DNA of 64,000 nt from Capsaspora owczarzaki ATCC 30864 (GCF_000151315.2 NW_011887292.1:1176882-1240881), one strand, 5' to 3'; shown: positions 10,701-26,965, counted from the stretch's first letter. Translations and numbers: made by a program. The notes: generated by a model not told the origin, from the sequence alone.

Positions 10701-13052
10701 TCTACGAAACTTTTGCCGTGCAGCTTGAAATTGAGATTACCGAGCGCAAGATTACCAGCCAAGAGAAGCACGCCTGGGAGCTCATCCCACCCAAAGACCA
10801 GCGAGCGTACAAGCAGACGTGCTTTTTCAACGACGAAGAATCCGACCAGTTCCGCAGCGACTATGGTACGAGTGTTTTTTTTTTTTTGCTGTTGCTGGTT
10901 GAATCTGCCTGGCCCAACAACTTGTGCGTTCTCTGCACTCTGCGCTCTGACCTCGAACAGAACTGACGTTGCGCACGTACAAGGATAACAACCACCGTGC
11001 TGGTTCCACGTCAAGCGGGCCTGGCAAGCCCCAACCTTCCGAAGGTCACGAAGATGACGATATGGATCATGATAATGAGGTGCCAGAAGGCTACGAGTCA
11101 TTCAACAATGGTCAAGCCGAAGATGATGATGATGATGACCGTGAGGAAGGAGGCTCTTCTCGTCAGGAAAACCCTGGTTTGGATTGGGACGAGGAAGAGG
11201 ACCGTCATTCGGCCGCTTCCGGTCACGAGGCGCCACAACCGCGTGCGCCGCTCCCCCAACAAGTTCCCACGGGTCCGATTGGGGCGCAGCTTCTTGATCT
11301 GTTTGGTGACGAACCGGCGCCAACTCCAGCGGCGGCGGCGGTTCCAAATGCCGCGCGCGGTCCTTCGCCGATGCCTGCTGCTCAGCCTCAAGGTGCCACC
11401 AATCCTCCCCGTCCGAGCGTCGCAACGGATGATCTTTTTGGTCTTTTTGACGCACGTTCCCCTGCTGCACCTGCACCTGCAACTGCGCCTGCGAAAGCAT
11501 CCCTCGATCCATTTGCAGTCCCGCAGCAGGCGCCGGCAGCGCGCTCTGCTTCAGTTACGCCACAACCGCAGACTCAATCTGCCCCGGCCAAGAAGAGCGG
11601 TGGATTGCTGGATGACTTTGACGTGTTTGGGCCTTCTGCAAGCGTCCCAGTGACCTCCATCAACACCAACAACCACGCTTATGCCTCGACTGGCTCGACC
11701 CCTACCGTGTCTGCCCCTGCCACGGTCTCTGCCTCTCGAGACTTGTTTGGCATGGATTCGTTCGGTCCAAGCTCGAGCGCTCCTTCGATGCTTCACACTC
11801 CGCCAGTATCCACTACTGGAGCCAACCAGCCAAAGTCCTCGTTTGACGATCTTCTTGGCGGATTCTCTGCATCATCGTCCCGCTCCAACTCGAATACTCC
11901 GATGAACAATCTTCCGCAGCAATCCATGCACAGCGGTGTCCGACCCGGCCAGCCACAGGCCAGCCACAGTACGGCGGCATGGGCGGCATGGGCAGCATGG
12001 GCAGCATGGGCAGCATGGGCGGCATGGGAAACATGGGCATGGGTGCCCAACGTCCATCCATGATGCCTCAGCAGCCCAACTACGGCGGCGGCTTTGGTGG
12101 TCCTTATGGCAACCCCTCTGCAGGTGTTCGTCCTGGAACTCCGATGCAGCAGCAGCAACCGGCGCAGCAGCAGCAGCAGCAGGCTCGTTCGTCCCACTCT
12201 GACGATCCTTTTGGTGATTTCGGATTTGGCAACGCTCCTGCCTCCAAACCCGCCACTACGATCCCGCAACAGGCGTATGGGCAACAGCCCTCGTTCGGTC
12301 AACAGCAGCCAGCTTTCGGTCAACAGGGCTTCGGCCAGCAACCCTTCCAAGGACAACAGCAATTCCAGGGTCAGCAGCAATTCCAAGGCCAGCAGCAATT
12401 CCAAGGCCAGCAGCAATTCCAGGGCCAGCAGCAATATCGCCCGCAGCAACCTTCAATGCCACAGATGCGCCCAAACCTCAACACGCATACTGTCCCGCAA
12501 CGAATGCCTGCAACGAACGCAAAGCCCGACGAAGGCGTCGGCGCGTTTGCGGATCTGCTTGGCGGCCACTCTGGATTCAATCCCGCAGCCCACCGAGTCC
12601 CGGGCTCCATGAACGAAATGCGCAAGGCCGCCGTCAAAGGTGAGGCCAAGACTCCGGAGGATCTCGAAGCCATTCGCGTTCAGGAATGGGTCGAAGGCGG
12701 CAAAAAGGGCAACATTCGCGCGCTCTTGTCCTCGCTGCACACGATTTTGTGGGAGGAGAGCGGCTGGAAGGAAGTGAGCATGGCACAGCTGCTCAAGCCG
12801 AGCGACATTAAAAAGCAGTTCATGAAGGCCTGCTTGATTGTCCATCCTGACAAGGTACAGAGTCCGTTTCGTGCTTGTGTCGTGATTGGACTCGAGTGTG
12901 CGTTGAACTGACTTTTGTGTGTGTGTGTGTGTGTGTGTTTGTGTTTGTGTGTCCGTCGCTAGGTTGCTGGATCGCCACACGAAAATCTCGCCAACCTGAT
13001 CTTTTGCGAATTGAGCGAGGCACAAACCGCGTTCAAGGCCGCCAACGAATAG
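7149..13052 (+). CDS. GAK: cyclin-G-associated kinase/auxilin (GAK), 12 exons, frameshifted in exon 11
   Basis: Clathrin-uncoating cofactor: NAK-family kinase, PTEN-like and C2 domains, clathrin-binding linker, J domain. Exons 7149-7221, 7776-7909, 7998-8255, 8347-8553, 8649-8781, 8893-9424, 9515-9573, 9656-10070, 10193-10387, 10489-10865, 10961-12854, 12963-13052. Kinase: Lys49 in AVKRL, HRDLK with Asp153, DFG at Asp171. PTEN-like domain starts near residue 466 with loop HCIAGKGQTG, where the catalytic Arg is Gln561. The C2 region follows, then a linker rich in DLFG and DPF motifs, GGM/GSM repeats and FQGQQQ repeats. The J domain carries HPDK and ends LSEAQTAFKAANE. The frame breaks at 11947-11968, where an 11-bp unit is duplicated. 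As given, translation stops at 12061-12063, before the J domain. Without one copy the exons sum to 1452 codons. It is either a real allele or an assembly error. Confidence 0.9.
7723..7753. repeat. 31-bp poly-T in GAK intron 1
   Basis: Uninterrupted run of 31 T on the sense strand, about 20 bp upstream of the acceptor of the second coding exon (7776). It may act as an oversized polypyrimidine tract. Confidence 0.95.
11947..11968 (+). repeat. 11-bp perfect tandem duplication causing a frameshift in GAK
   Basis: The unit GGCCAGCCACA occurs twice in direct succession (11947-11957 and 11958-11968). Upstream frame and downstream frame are both clearly protein-coding and differ by exactly the shift an extra 11 bp produces. 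No plausible intron removes it, because the available GT-AG pairs do not restore the frame. Confidence 0.9.
12357..12440 (+). repeat. in-frame 18-bp coding repeats (FQGQQQ) in GAK linker
   Basis: Five near-identical 18-bp units encode FQGQQQ inside the disordered linker of the GAK-like protein. An upstream repeat at about 11976-12035 encodes GGM/GSM. Both lie in the region between clathrin-binding motifs and the J domain. Confidence 0.85.
12916..12939. repeat. GT dinucleotide repeat in the last GAK intron
   Basis: Run of about 12 GT units within the intron between exons 11 and 12 of the GAK-like gene. Confidence 0.85.
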
Positions 13053-13274
13053 AGACAACACCTATTCTTCAGCTTTTTCAAGATTTGTTCTCGCGATGTT
13101 GCACTTTGGTTGCGTTTTTCCTGTTTTGCTTTGTTGTGAACTTTGCAAGCGAGGTGGACGGGTTGCTTTTTTTTTGTCTTTGTTGTTGTATTGAATTAGC
13201 TTTTCTTCAGTATCTCAGATAATAAGAGCGATTCTCGAATTGAGCGAAAGCGCACTCTTGCTTTTCTTTCGTGA

Positions 13275-13724
13275 ATGTCGCGACAAATCTCGCTGGACGA
13301 GCTTCGCGCACATGGACTGCGGGATCGAATTGAAGCATCGTCATCCAGCAATCCTGCTCCAACCACCATGATGGGGCGTCTGCAGGCAATGCGCGAGGTC
13401 GAGCGCAAGCTCGTGGAAGAATTCACTGCCGCGGACCCCAAGCCCACCCTGTGGATGGCCCTTCACGGCAAAGTCCTTGACGTGACGACATTTGTAACAA
13501 TGGTACGATAGAAGATTGAGTTGCGAATGCTGTGAGGCAAAACCGGACGGCCTGGAGGGAACAACTGACCGCCACAATATCGATGCTGACAGCACCCTGG
13601 TGGTCTCAAAGTCATCCTGTACTACGCCGGAAGCGACGCAACTGGGCCCTTTGCAACTATTGCACATTCGCGATCCGCTCATACAATGATTGAGCGATTC
13701 ACTATTGGCGAGCTTGTTCCATGA
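13275..13724 (+). CDS. cytochrome b5-like heme-binding domain protein, 2 exons, 119 aa
   Basis: Small haem-binding electron carrier or haem-sensing domain protein. Exons 13275-13502 and 13593-13724. The core motif is split by the intron: LWMALHGKVLDVTTF then HPGG, with GSDATGPFATIAHS and RFTIGELVP completing the fold. HPGG supplies the first axial His; the second is likely in the AHSRSAH stretch. There is no C-terminal membrane anchor, and the N-terminal ~60 residues carry a Ser-rich segment, so it looks like a soluble cytochrome b5-domain protein rather than microsomal b5. It starts about 220 bp after the GAK gene on the same strand and converges on the RFX gene. Confidence 0.88.
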
Positions 13725-13973
13725 CCAACCTGCACGAATCTTCATTCATTCGTTCATTCATTCATTCAAATCCAAAATACTAATTGTATTGTTTCAGAAA
13801 CGTCAAGCAGAAAAATCGCCGGAAAAAAAGAAGCAAAAGTCAGGAGGTGATGGTGGTGGTGGTGATACAAATGAGTAGACGTGGTGTTTGGGGCGGTTAG
13901 GAGCTGACAACCTCGAATGACCTGTTGTTGCTGTTCAGTCTTGACCTCGCAACAACAAATGGGGCATCCCGAA
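13725..13973. other. convergent 3' region with ATTC tetranucleotide repeat
   Basis: About 250 bp between the ends of the cytochrome b5 gene (+) and the RFX gene (-). It contains an ATTC/GTTC tetranucleotide repeat at about 13741-13768 and a GGTGAT-rich stretch at 13846-13866. No further gene is seen. Confidence 0.5.
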
Positions 13974-14490
13974 TCAGGGTGCCTCTTCTTTGATCTCGGG
14001 TGCCTCGTCTTTGATCTTGGGTGCCGTCGAAGGTGCATCGGCGGCAAGAGGTACGTCCGCAGCAGCAAGCGGGACATCTGAATTGCTCTCATCGTGATTG
14101 TGCTCGTGCTGTTCTGCATCAAGGCGAGTCTTCTTGACAGGCGGCGGTGAATCGGTCTCGCGCGTGGGCTGCCCAGCAGCTTCCGCTGACGTTTCACCGG
14201 CCTGCGAACTGCTGGATGGAGTTGCAGAATCTTCTGCACCGTCATCCTCATCTTCACGCGGGCGCCTCGCGGGCTTCGGAGGTTCCTCTCGAGCCGGTTG
14301 TGGCGCTGTTGCCATTGGGGGCGCAACCGGTTGTTGCTGGGTTTGGTAGGGCTGCATGTAGTATTGCTGTTGCTGCTGCTGTTGGAGTTGTTGGAGTTGC
14401 TGTTGTGGTTGTTGTTGTAGGAGTTGCTGTTGGTGCAGGGGTTGTTGGGGCTGTTGGTAGTGCTGGTGCTGCTGGTGCTGCTGCTGCTGG

Positions 14491-14549
<59 letters not shown>

Positions 14550-17500
14550 GTACTGTTGCTGCTGCTGCATGTGCATTGTCGCGGCACTCGTAACAGAATT
14601 AAAGCTGCGCGCAGAATCCGGCGGCGCTTGCCAAGGATGGGTCAAGGAGGTCAGGGCAATGGTCGGGACTGGGGTGGAAACCTGACCATCATCTGGCACG
14701 ACTGCAATGTGGCCGAGAAGAACAGTGGTCAAACCGAGCCGAGCATGCACTTCGGTTTCGAGCAAAAAGTAAATGTACTCGTCAACGAGCAAACGAACGA
14801 GATGGAAGGAGCCAAACGTCGGGCAGCTGCGGAGAGTCAAATCGCGAATGACGAGCGACGAGTAGTAGCTCCATCGCAGAATAAACTGGCAGGCGCGATA
14901 CGAAAACTCGGCAAGGTTGGCGGCCGCTGCCGGAGAAGGCTGCAAAACACTCGTAAACATGCTGCTGGAAGACGATGCGGATGTGGCAGACAGAGGAGCG
15001 CCCATGACGCCGTTCATTGGAGGAGAGACGGCCAGTGCCGTGCCGAAAAACCCGTGCTTGGGTCGCGATGATGATGCGGATTGCTGCGAGATCGGGGACT
15101 TTGAAATGACGAGCTCGTCCACAACACTCTCCACCCAAAGCGTCAGGTCGTCCAGTCGTGAAATGCTCCGCAGCATTTGACGGAATTGCTCACCCAATCG
15201 TGCAACGACGGTTTCATCGCAGCGAGTCACCCAGCCGGCCTGATCGTGGACGCTGTCAAACTCGATGCGCGCAATAGCGGCATTCATGGCCTGGAGCTGC
15301 TCGGGATGCTGGATCATGGAGTGCACGGCTTGGCCCAGGTACGTGATGGCCGTTCGTCGACGAAGGGTTCGCGCGAACGTCGAGGAGGCGCGCACAAGCA
15401 CCTCGACCACCTGCGGAGGCACGCAGGATTCGAGGGCATCGAGCATGGATCCCTCAATGTTCTTGGCAAACATGCGCACAGCCTGCAGGTTTTCGACAGG
15501 ACGAACCAATTCGGGGACGAGATGCCTGGTGAGTCCGTCGTACATGGCCAGGTCTGCTCGCTCCAGGAACTCCAGCACGGCTGGATGAGAAACAAACTGG
15601 ATTTGAATGGCCGAGAAGGCGCTGAAGGGCAGATTCAGCACCTGGATGGGCTGTTGCACGGCCGGGTTGGACGGCTGCCCGACAGGGCCAACGCCGTTCG
15701 CAGAAATGTGCCAGAATGTGTGCCAGACAAGTGGAATCAGTTCAAACTGGTGCGCCAGACCCAGCGCGAATACAACACGGCAAAGTTGACGGTGAGTGTG
15801 CACAAACTCGTCGCGCAAAGCGATCGCTTCGGCCCCCGAACCAGCAGGGAACACGTTGGGATCGATCGTCGCGGTGAACCGCGGCAGCATGTCGAGGAAG
15901 GCTGGGTTGATTTGCGTGGAGGGATCAACACCCGAAGAGCCACCTGTGCCCGGCGCAGGCACCGAAATCACCACGTAGGGGAGTGGTGCTGGGGCAGGGG
16001 GCGGTGGTTGCGGGGCAAGCTGATGCTGCTGTTGCGGCGGTTGTTGCTGTTGCTGTTGCTGCTGTTGTTGACGCAGGTACATGGTGCTGGGGGAGCTCGG
16101 TGTCGGGTAAAAGCCAGGTTGGTAGCCAGGGGGTGGCGCCAGATGCGATGGGAGTGGCGGCGCCATGCCGAATGCAGGGGGAGCGAAAGGCATCGCCTGC
16201 TGTTGCAAGTGCGGCGGTAGCGGGTGACCACCGGCATGGGGAGCGGCACCATACTCGACCGGGCCGCCCATGCCAGCCGCATCGGGCGCGGGATTCGCGT
16301 CGGCAGCGCGCGACTTTGGTGGGCGACCACGGCGCGGCTTCTTGTCCGATTCCCCTTCCAGCGACCACACGGTAATCTTACCAGAGCGACGAGGGTCGCT
16401 GTTGGGACCCTCGCCGCTGTCGTTATCATCGCCATCATCGTCGGCGGCGATGGCGTTGGCACCGCCGCGCTGGTTGCCTCGCGTCACTGCATGCAAATGC
16501 TCGTGCTGGGCGCTCAGCTGCTCGTACAACGGAGAAGATGGCTTGACGCGCATGCCAATGTAGTGGTACTTTGACTGCCCGCGCATCCCCAGCCGCCGAG
16601 TGCGGAGCTTGGGAAAGACCTGGCGGATGAGCTTGCCAAAGGTGGCCGCGTTGATACGCGCCAGCTTGTTTTCGCGGCAGTGATCCTCATAGCTCGCATA
16701 AATGATGCCACGGGCCACGCTGCCAGTCGACGCCTGCTCAAAGTGGGTCGTCAACCACACCAGCGCGGCTGGAGAGTGCCGCACATAGCCGCTGCCAACA
16801 CGATGGGAGCCCTGCATGTCGTCGTCGTCCTCTTCCTCTTCGTCGCCTTCCCCGTCGTCGCCGTCCGCACCATCCCCCATGTCGTCGTCGCCATTTGGGG
16901 TGAGTTTTCGTGCATGCAAGTCGTCCAACGAGCCATTCGACGGGCCGTGCATTGCGGGGAGGTTGTGCATCATGGGCGGTTGCGGCGGCTGTTGTTGCTG
17001 GTGCTGCAGATAGGGAACTGGCTGCTCGTTTGGCGACAATGTTCGCAACTGTGCGCCTGCTGGCACAAGCAGTTGGGTTTGTGACAAGGACTGTTGCGGT
17101 GGCATGAGCATCTGCTGCCGTTGCTGGAATTGCTGTTGTTGCTGCTGCAGCATTTGCTGTTGCGGCGATGGCTGTTGCTGCTGTTGTTGTGGTTGCTGTA
17201 GTTGCGGTGGTGCTTGCGACGCCATGTAGATGGGCTGCTGGTGTGGTGATGCAAGTGCCGGTGCTGGTTGTCCGACGTAAAAGCCGTGTTGCTGAGGATA
17301 GGGCTGCGACGGCGCCATGAACTGCTGGTTTGGCACATGCAGGAACTGCTGTGGTGGCTGCCCTGGCTGTTGCTGCATGAACATTTGGTCGTGCACTTGC
17401 TGCTGCTGCTGCTGCTGCTGCTGCGGCTGCTGCAGATATTGATGACTCGGAGCGGGCAGCAGGCCCATTGCAGGGCTGTTTGCGCTGGCGGCCGACGCGC

Positions 17501-17630
17501 TGCCCATGCTCGTCATGCTGGCGACTGGGCTGATGCGCATGCCACCCATCTGCACCATGGGGCCTGGATTTGGCTGAAATGACCCTGGGTGGTGGTTTAC
17601 GAGGAAGGGCATGCTGGTGGTCGTGTCCAT
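13974..17630 (-). CDS. RFX: RFX-family winged-helix transcription factor, 1218 aa
   Basis: Sequence-specific transcription factor that binds X-box promoters; in animals RFX1-4 drive ciliary genes. The coding region is a single uninterrupted exon. The start at 17630 (MDTTTSM) lies just after a splice-acceptor-like TTGTTTTGCAG, suggesting an intron in the 5' leader. The RFX DNA-binding domain is at about residues 288-367 (FGKLIRQVFP, LRTRRLGMRGQSKYHY). An extended region like RFX1-3 follows, with TLRRRTAITYLGQAVHSM near 757 and LVIRDLTLRSCPTFGSFH near 920. The N-terminus and the ~1025-1090 region are long Gln tracts coded by CAG/CAA (CTG on the + strand at about 14464-14575). An AT-hook-like RRGRPPKS lies after the DNA-binding domain, at about residue 436. 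Length is somewhat above animal RFX1. Confidence 0.93.
14464..14575 (-). repeat. coding CAG/CAA trinucleotide repeat (polyglutamine) in RFX
   Basis: CTG/TTG repeat on the + strand encodes a near-pure Gln tract of about 20 residues, flanked by Gln/His-rich sequence, in the C-terminal part of the RFX protein. A second Gln run is at about 17395-17435 near the N-terminus. Length is expected to vary between isolates. Confidence 0.9.
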
Positions 17631-22505
<4,875 letters not shown>

Positions 22506-22652
22506 GAGGCGTTTGAGCTTGTTTTGTTCGTCATTCAACAAAAATTGCAATTTCACTTCTGCAGTCATTACAACCCGAAGATCTTTAATGGAACAACATT
22601 TTAGAAATACAAAACAATGCAAATTCACCAGTCAGCCTTGGCAGAGCTCTGC

Positions 22653-25349
22653 TCAGTTCCATGTTGTACCGACTTGTGCGATTGCGGGATTTGCAAACCG
22701 TCCGCATGGACGATTGCGTCGATTCTGTCGCCAGTAGGTTCCGCAAGCTATGCAAAAAAAAACAGACAGGAGCGGAGAGGGAGGAGGGGTAAGCGGCGAG
22801 TAAGGGTGAATCACAGGTCAAAAAGGCACCAAACAACCAACCCACATACCGAAGCAAAGCGGTTGGTTTGGCAAAGCGCCATGCAGCCACTCGGGAGTGT
22901 CAAACACACCGCAGTTTGCGCAAATGTCTGTCATTGCAGCGTAGCACGATTGATGTCAGAAAAAAAATGGAGAACAGCAAGCAATAGGTCGCTGAGACAC
23001 CTTACAATCAGCAGCTTCGTCCGTATTGTCAATATCAAGCTTGGTATCGACGGTCGAGGACGCGCCGGTGGTGAAAGGTAGCGGCACCGAAACGGTAGTG
23101 GAACGGCCGGTACTTGTTGAGTTGGAGGCGACTTTAACTGGTTGCTGGACATTCAAGGCTGCACGAATCGCAGCCGAAGGCGGTATTTCGAGTGCATTCG
23201 GGAATGACGGGAGCAGATGTCGTAGGTTGCTAAAAACAGAGGCCGCTGCATCGCAAAAAGAAAAAAAACACATACATAGTGAGGCAACCCCAATCAGAAC
23301 AAAATAGGTCAGAGACGTGAAATGCGTACCAACTGCAGCCTCATTCGATCCAGGAGATGACAAAAGTTGAGTGGATAATCGTTCAATTTGCTGCAGTTGC
23401 AGAGATCGCAGCAAAGCCGAGTTGGCCGACAGAATGACTGCCACTTTGTCTCTGAAGAAAAGAATCATAGACGCGTGCCATCAGTCAGTCGCAGATGAAC
23501 AAAACAAAGTTGCAACCTGTCACATTGACCACATTCTGCAAGTGCTTTTTGTCTTCTCGTGATTCAAAATGAACGTACTTGGCTGAAATGCCTGCAACAG
23601 ATCCAAGCTGCTGCTGAGCTTGATGGTTCAAGGCATCAATCTCTTGCTGCGAGGTGCGCATCGACGCAATGCGCTTTGCTTCGTCCACGTCGTTAAACAA
23701 GAGCGCAGATTCGTCCTTGCTGAGACTTGCATGAGCAGAGTTGTAAGTCGGTGCAAAAGTTGCTCTCGCGCCATAGGAGGTGAACACGACTATGGCGGGT
23801 TTTCAAACGAAAGAAGAGCCCAAGTTCAAGTCAGACCGATATGCAGGCATCTACCCGTCGTACGCAATCAAAGAACGCAATCAAAGAACCTACCCGGCGA
23901 CACAATGTGGCTTTGTGGCTCGTTCAACGGAACAATCGGAACTGGGACATTGGAGGCATAGCTTTCTAATGTGGGCACCGAAGCAGGCATTGCATGCGGC
24001 ACTAGATCGACCCAATCGCAGCAGACAGCGAAACCAACATCAAAGCCCATGTCAAAACCAAAACCAAAAACGAAAACCAAACAAACATTAAAACTTAACT
24101 GCCACCCCCATTGAGCAACAAACCAGTCACTCGACTTACCGCTAAGTCCGAGAGGAGTGCTTGCTGTCATCGGAGCTAAACCGGAAGCTAACGTCGCATT
24201 CGCACTTGCTACGAGGGAGCTGGCAGTCGCATCGTCAAGAGGTGCGGCCGGTGTTGCACGTGCACGGCGAGGAAGCGCATGTCGAGCCAACACTTCTGGT
24301 GCCAAAGCAGCAATCTCGGCAGGAGTCAACGCAGTAACAGACTGGCGCCGGTGGTGTGGCTGCTGGTGCTGTTGTTGCTGAGGGCTGTGCTGTGAACTTG
24401 TGCGAGACTGCTGATGTTGAAGAAACTCTTGTTGCTGCTGGAGCAGGAGCTGTTGGTGTTGGTGGTGCGGCTGATGAGATTGCGGTTGTGGCGTTCGTCC
24501 TTGCAATTGTTGGTGCTGTTGGAGCTGGTGTTGCTGCAGTTGCAGCTGTTGTTGTTGCTGCTGTTGCAAGAGCTGCTGCTGCGACATTTTCTCGTCGCGA
24601 GACAGTTTCTGCTTGGGTGTTGATGCAGCGCCTGCCTCGTTGTCGCTGGCACCTCGGCTGCTGGCAGCAACTGGGGTTGGCGGGGCGCGCAGCTTTTGGC
24701 GATCGCGCTCGAACGCCGTCAGGGTTTTGGGCACCAGACGGTCCACGGACATCTGGAGCAGCTTCTTGGCTTGACGATGGTAGTGGTTCTCTGGGCCATT
24801 GTAGTGCATGCAATTGGTAAAGACGAGCTTGAGGTGGCGCTCGAAGGCTGCGAGACTGGGATACGCTCCGGCTTCAATGTTGCCGCGCATGGTTCGAAAG
24901 TCCATCGGCTCGCCAATCACGTCGGCATAGTCCGGCGCATCCTCGGCGCTCACTGGCTCTGCAAAGAACATGTACTCGTCGCGGCCTTCGACGTCCTTGA
25001 GCAGCTGGCGCAAGTGCTGCTGGAGCAAGGCCCGCTCGGCGTCCGTCGCAGGCGCTCCCGGCTCGCCAGGCGCCACGTGCACCTGCGGCAATGGCGGCGC
25101 CATTCCTGGAGCAATCCCATCGCTGGCAACTGAAGCAGCAGCAGCAGTAGATGGAGCGGTAGAGGTAGGAGCAGCGATCGACCCTTTGGCGCCATTTCCA
25201 CTCTGCTGCTCCTGCTGCTCCTGCTGCTGCTGCTCCTGCTGCGATAGTCCAGTGCCCTGCCCGCTCGGCTCGGCGTTCTCCAATCGCGCGATCTTGGCCA
25301 TCGGCTCGTCGTCTTGCGCGCCGTCCAGCGAGTGCTTGCGATCCGACAT
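22653..25349 (-). CDS. BRD7/9-like bromodomain protein with C-terminal GATA-type zinc finger, 7 exons, 687 aa
   Basis: Probable chromatin reader of a SWI/SNF (BAF/PBAF-type) complex. Exons (descending) 25349-24140, 24001-23894, 23789-23579, 23451-23330, 23245-23006, 22927-22850, 22747-22653; they sum to 688 codons. The bromodomain spans about residues 100-205, with MDFRTMRGNIEAGAYPS and the acetyl-lysine-binding Asn in CMHYNGPEN. A long Gln/His-rich stretch follows. Exon 3 encodes FAPTYNSAHASLSKDES, which matches the conserved BRD7/BRD9 motif downstream of the bromodomain. The last two exons build a finger Cys633-x2-Cys636-x18-Cys655-x2-Cys658, followed by GTYWRQNRRNRPCG, the layout of a GATA-type zinc finger. 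I know of no animal BRD7/9 with such a finger. Both finger exons have canonical splice sites and correct phase. Confidence 0.85.
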
Positions 25350-25606
25350 TGTTGGATACGAAGCTTTTGAAAAAAAAAAAAAAAAAAGGATTGGATTGAG
25401 TTTTGTATTGAGTTTTGTATTGAATTTTTTTTTTTCCTCATTCAAACTGAGGCTCTGTTGTTTGTATGGAAATTGAACAACTAGCGTTTTCGCGTTTGTC
25501 GCTCGGTTGCGAATACGTTGCAATGTTTGTTCGTTTGGCTTTTTTTTTTGTTGTTGTTGGTCCACTCTTTTGTGCTTTGCTTGGAAATTTGCTTGCTTTG
25601 GCTTCA
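25350..25606. promoter_or_regulatory. divergent intergenic region with short repeats
   Basis: About 250 bp between the divergent starts of the bromodomain gene (-) and the SWEET gene (+). It contains an A run at about 25370-25387 and three near-copies of ATTGAGTTTTGT between about 25393 and 25428. It probably carries both promoters; no factor site can be named. Confidence 0.4.
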
Positions 25607-26856
25607 ATGATTCAAACAATTCTGAGTGTCGCTGCCATCATTGCGACCGTCGCCGTGTTTGCATCCAGCATGTAAATGTTGATTGAGAGGGGGTGGTTCA
25701 AAAATGGCTTGTTTTTGTGGGTTTTGCTTTTGTGTCTGCGTTGCTGCAGTACTGACGACGAGCTCCACGACAATGACAGACCAGCCGTTCGTGAAATCGA
25801 GCGCAGTAGAACCACTGGCGCGACTTCCATCGTGCCCTACGTCGCAGGCATTGTCAAGTAAGACGAGCAACGAACACATCCCTCTTGCTGTGCTCGCGCT
25901 GACCGTGCTGTTGGGTGTGCCCGCGTTGGGTTGGTTGTCAACTGTGCAGCGCTGCGAATTGTTAACTCACGCATTGTCTGTCATACACCACCGTGACAAC
26001 ACAGCTGCGTACTATGGACAAGCTATGGCTTGCTCATCAGTGATCCAACGCAAATCATTGTGAATGGCATCGGCTCCGGCTTGTACATTTACTACCTGAC
26101 AATTTACTTTTCCTACACCAACGACGCGGTGAGTTTCCGTCCCTTCTCACTTGCACACTTTTGTTCAACCGCTGATAGTCGAGAGGGATTGGCATGATCT
26201 GGATCTAACGATGGATGCATCATGATGTGCTCGCTCTGTTTCGCTGCCCTGTTCTTTTGCTCTTTTTTTTTTTTTTTCAATTTGGCAAACGTGAAACTCG
26301 TGTCAAAACGCCAAACCAGGTCACCGCGCGACGAACGACGTTGCTTGGGTTTTGCTACATTGCAGCTGCCTTTACGTGGGTCGGAGGCATGTCCACCACC
26401 CGTGCCGAAGTTACCTGGAACCTTGGCATTGTTGGAGCGCTGACCACGATTCTGTTCTTTGCAGCACCTCTCTCGCTGTTGGTAAGGGAGTGCCATGCGC
26501 GCTTCTGATGATCACGCCCTGAAAACGACTGACATTTTTGATGTCGCTGTCATTTTCGTTTTTGGTTTTTGGTTGTTGTTTGTGTTTTCTGCTGGTAGGT
26601 GCGAATCGTCAAAACCAAGTCCACAGACGGCTTGTCGCGGCCACTGGCATGGCTCGGTTGCCTCGTGTGTATGTTGTGGGTTGCGTACGGACGGAACGAT
26701 CCGTTTGTTTGGCAGCCAAACGCCCTCGGACTGCTCCTCTCGCTTTGTCAAGTCGCGCTCCTCTTTCTCTATCCGAGCACATCCCCAAGTAACGATTCGA
26801 GCAATGGCCAGGGTCCAATGGGTAGCTCTGGCCTCCACATTAGTTTAGGGAAATAA
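25607..26856 (+). CDS. SWEET: SWEET (MtN3/saliva) sugar transporter, 5 exons, 238 aa
   Basis: Bidirectional membrane sugar uniporter with two triple-helix MtN3 repeats joined by a linker helix (7 membrane segments). Exons 25607-25671, 25750-25857, 26005-26128, 26320-26481, 26599-26856; 239 codons with stop. Repeat 1: VAAIIATVAVFAS, TSIVPYVAGIVNCVLWTSYG, and QIIVNGIGSGLYIYYLTIYF. Repeat 2: LGIVGALTTILFFAAPLSLL, KSTDGLSRPLAWLGCLV, LWVAYG and PNALGLLLSLCQVALLF. These keep the family pattern: Pro-containing helix 1, and a W/YG end followed by an N-containing helix. The loop after helix 1 is longer and more acidic than usual (DDELHDNDRP). The C-terminal tail is short and Ser/Gly-rich. Intron 3 carries a 15-T run at 26263-26277. 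Confidence 0.93.
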
Positions 26857-26965
26857 TGTCTCGAATCAACGAGGCGATTGTTGTTTTTATGGAGATTTTT
26901 GTGGTGTTGTTGCGGGTTTTATTTGAATTGTATTGGTGTTGAGCTTAAGGAAGCTGCGTCAAGTT

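Noticed and set aside
11900-11990. A tiny intron explaining the frame change in GAK
   Set aside because: Available GT-AG pairs would give introns of under 40 bp that do not restore the downstream frame; the 11-bp duplication explains the shift exactly.
23779-24091. Plus-strand open frame starting MAGFQTKEEPKFKSDRYAG
   Set aside because: It looks protein-like at first, but overlaps exon 2 and introns of the well-supported bromodomain gene on the other strand and contains a tandem duplication; a chance frame is more likely.
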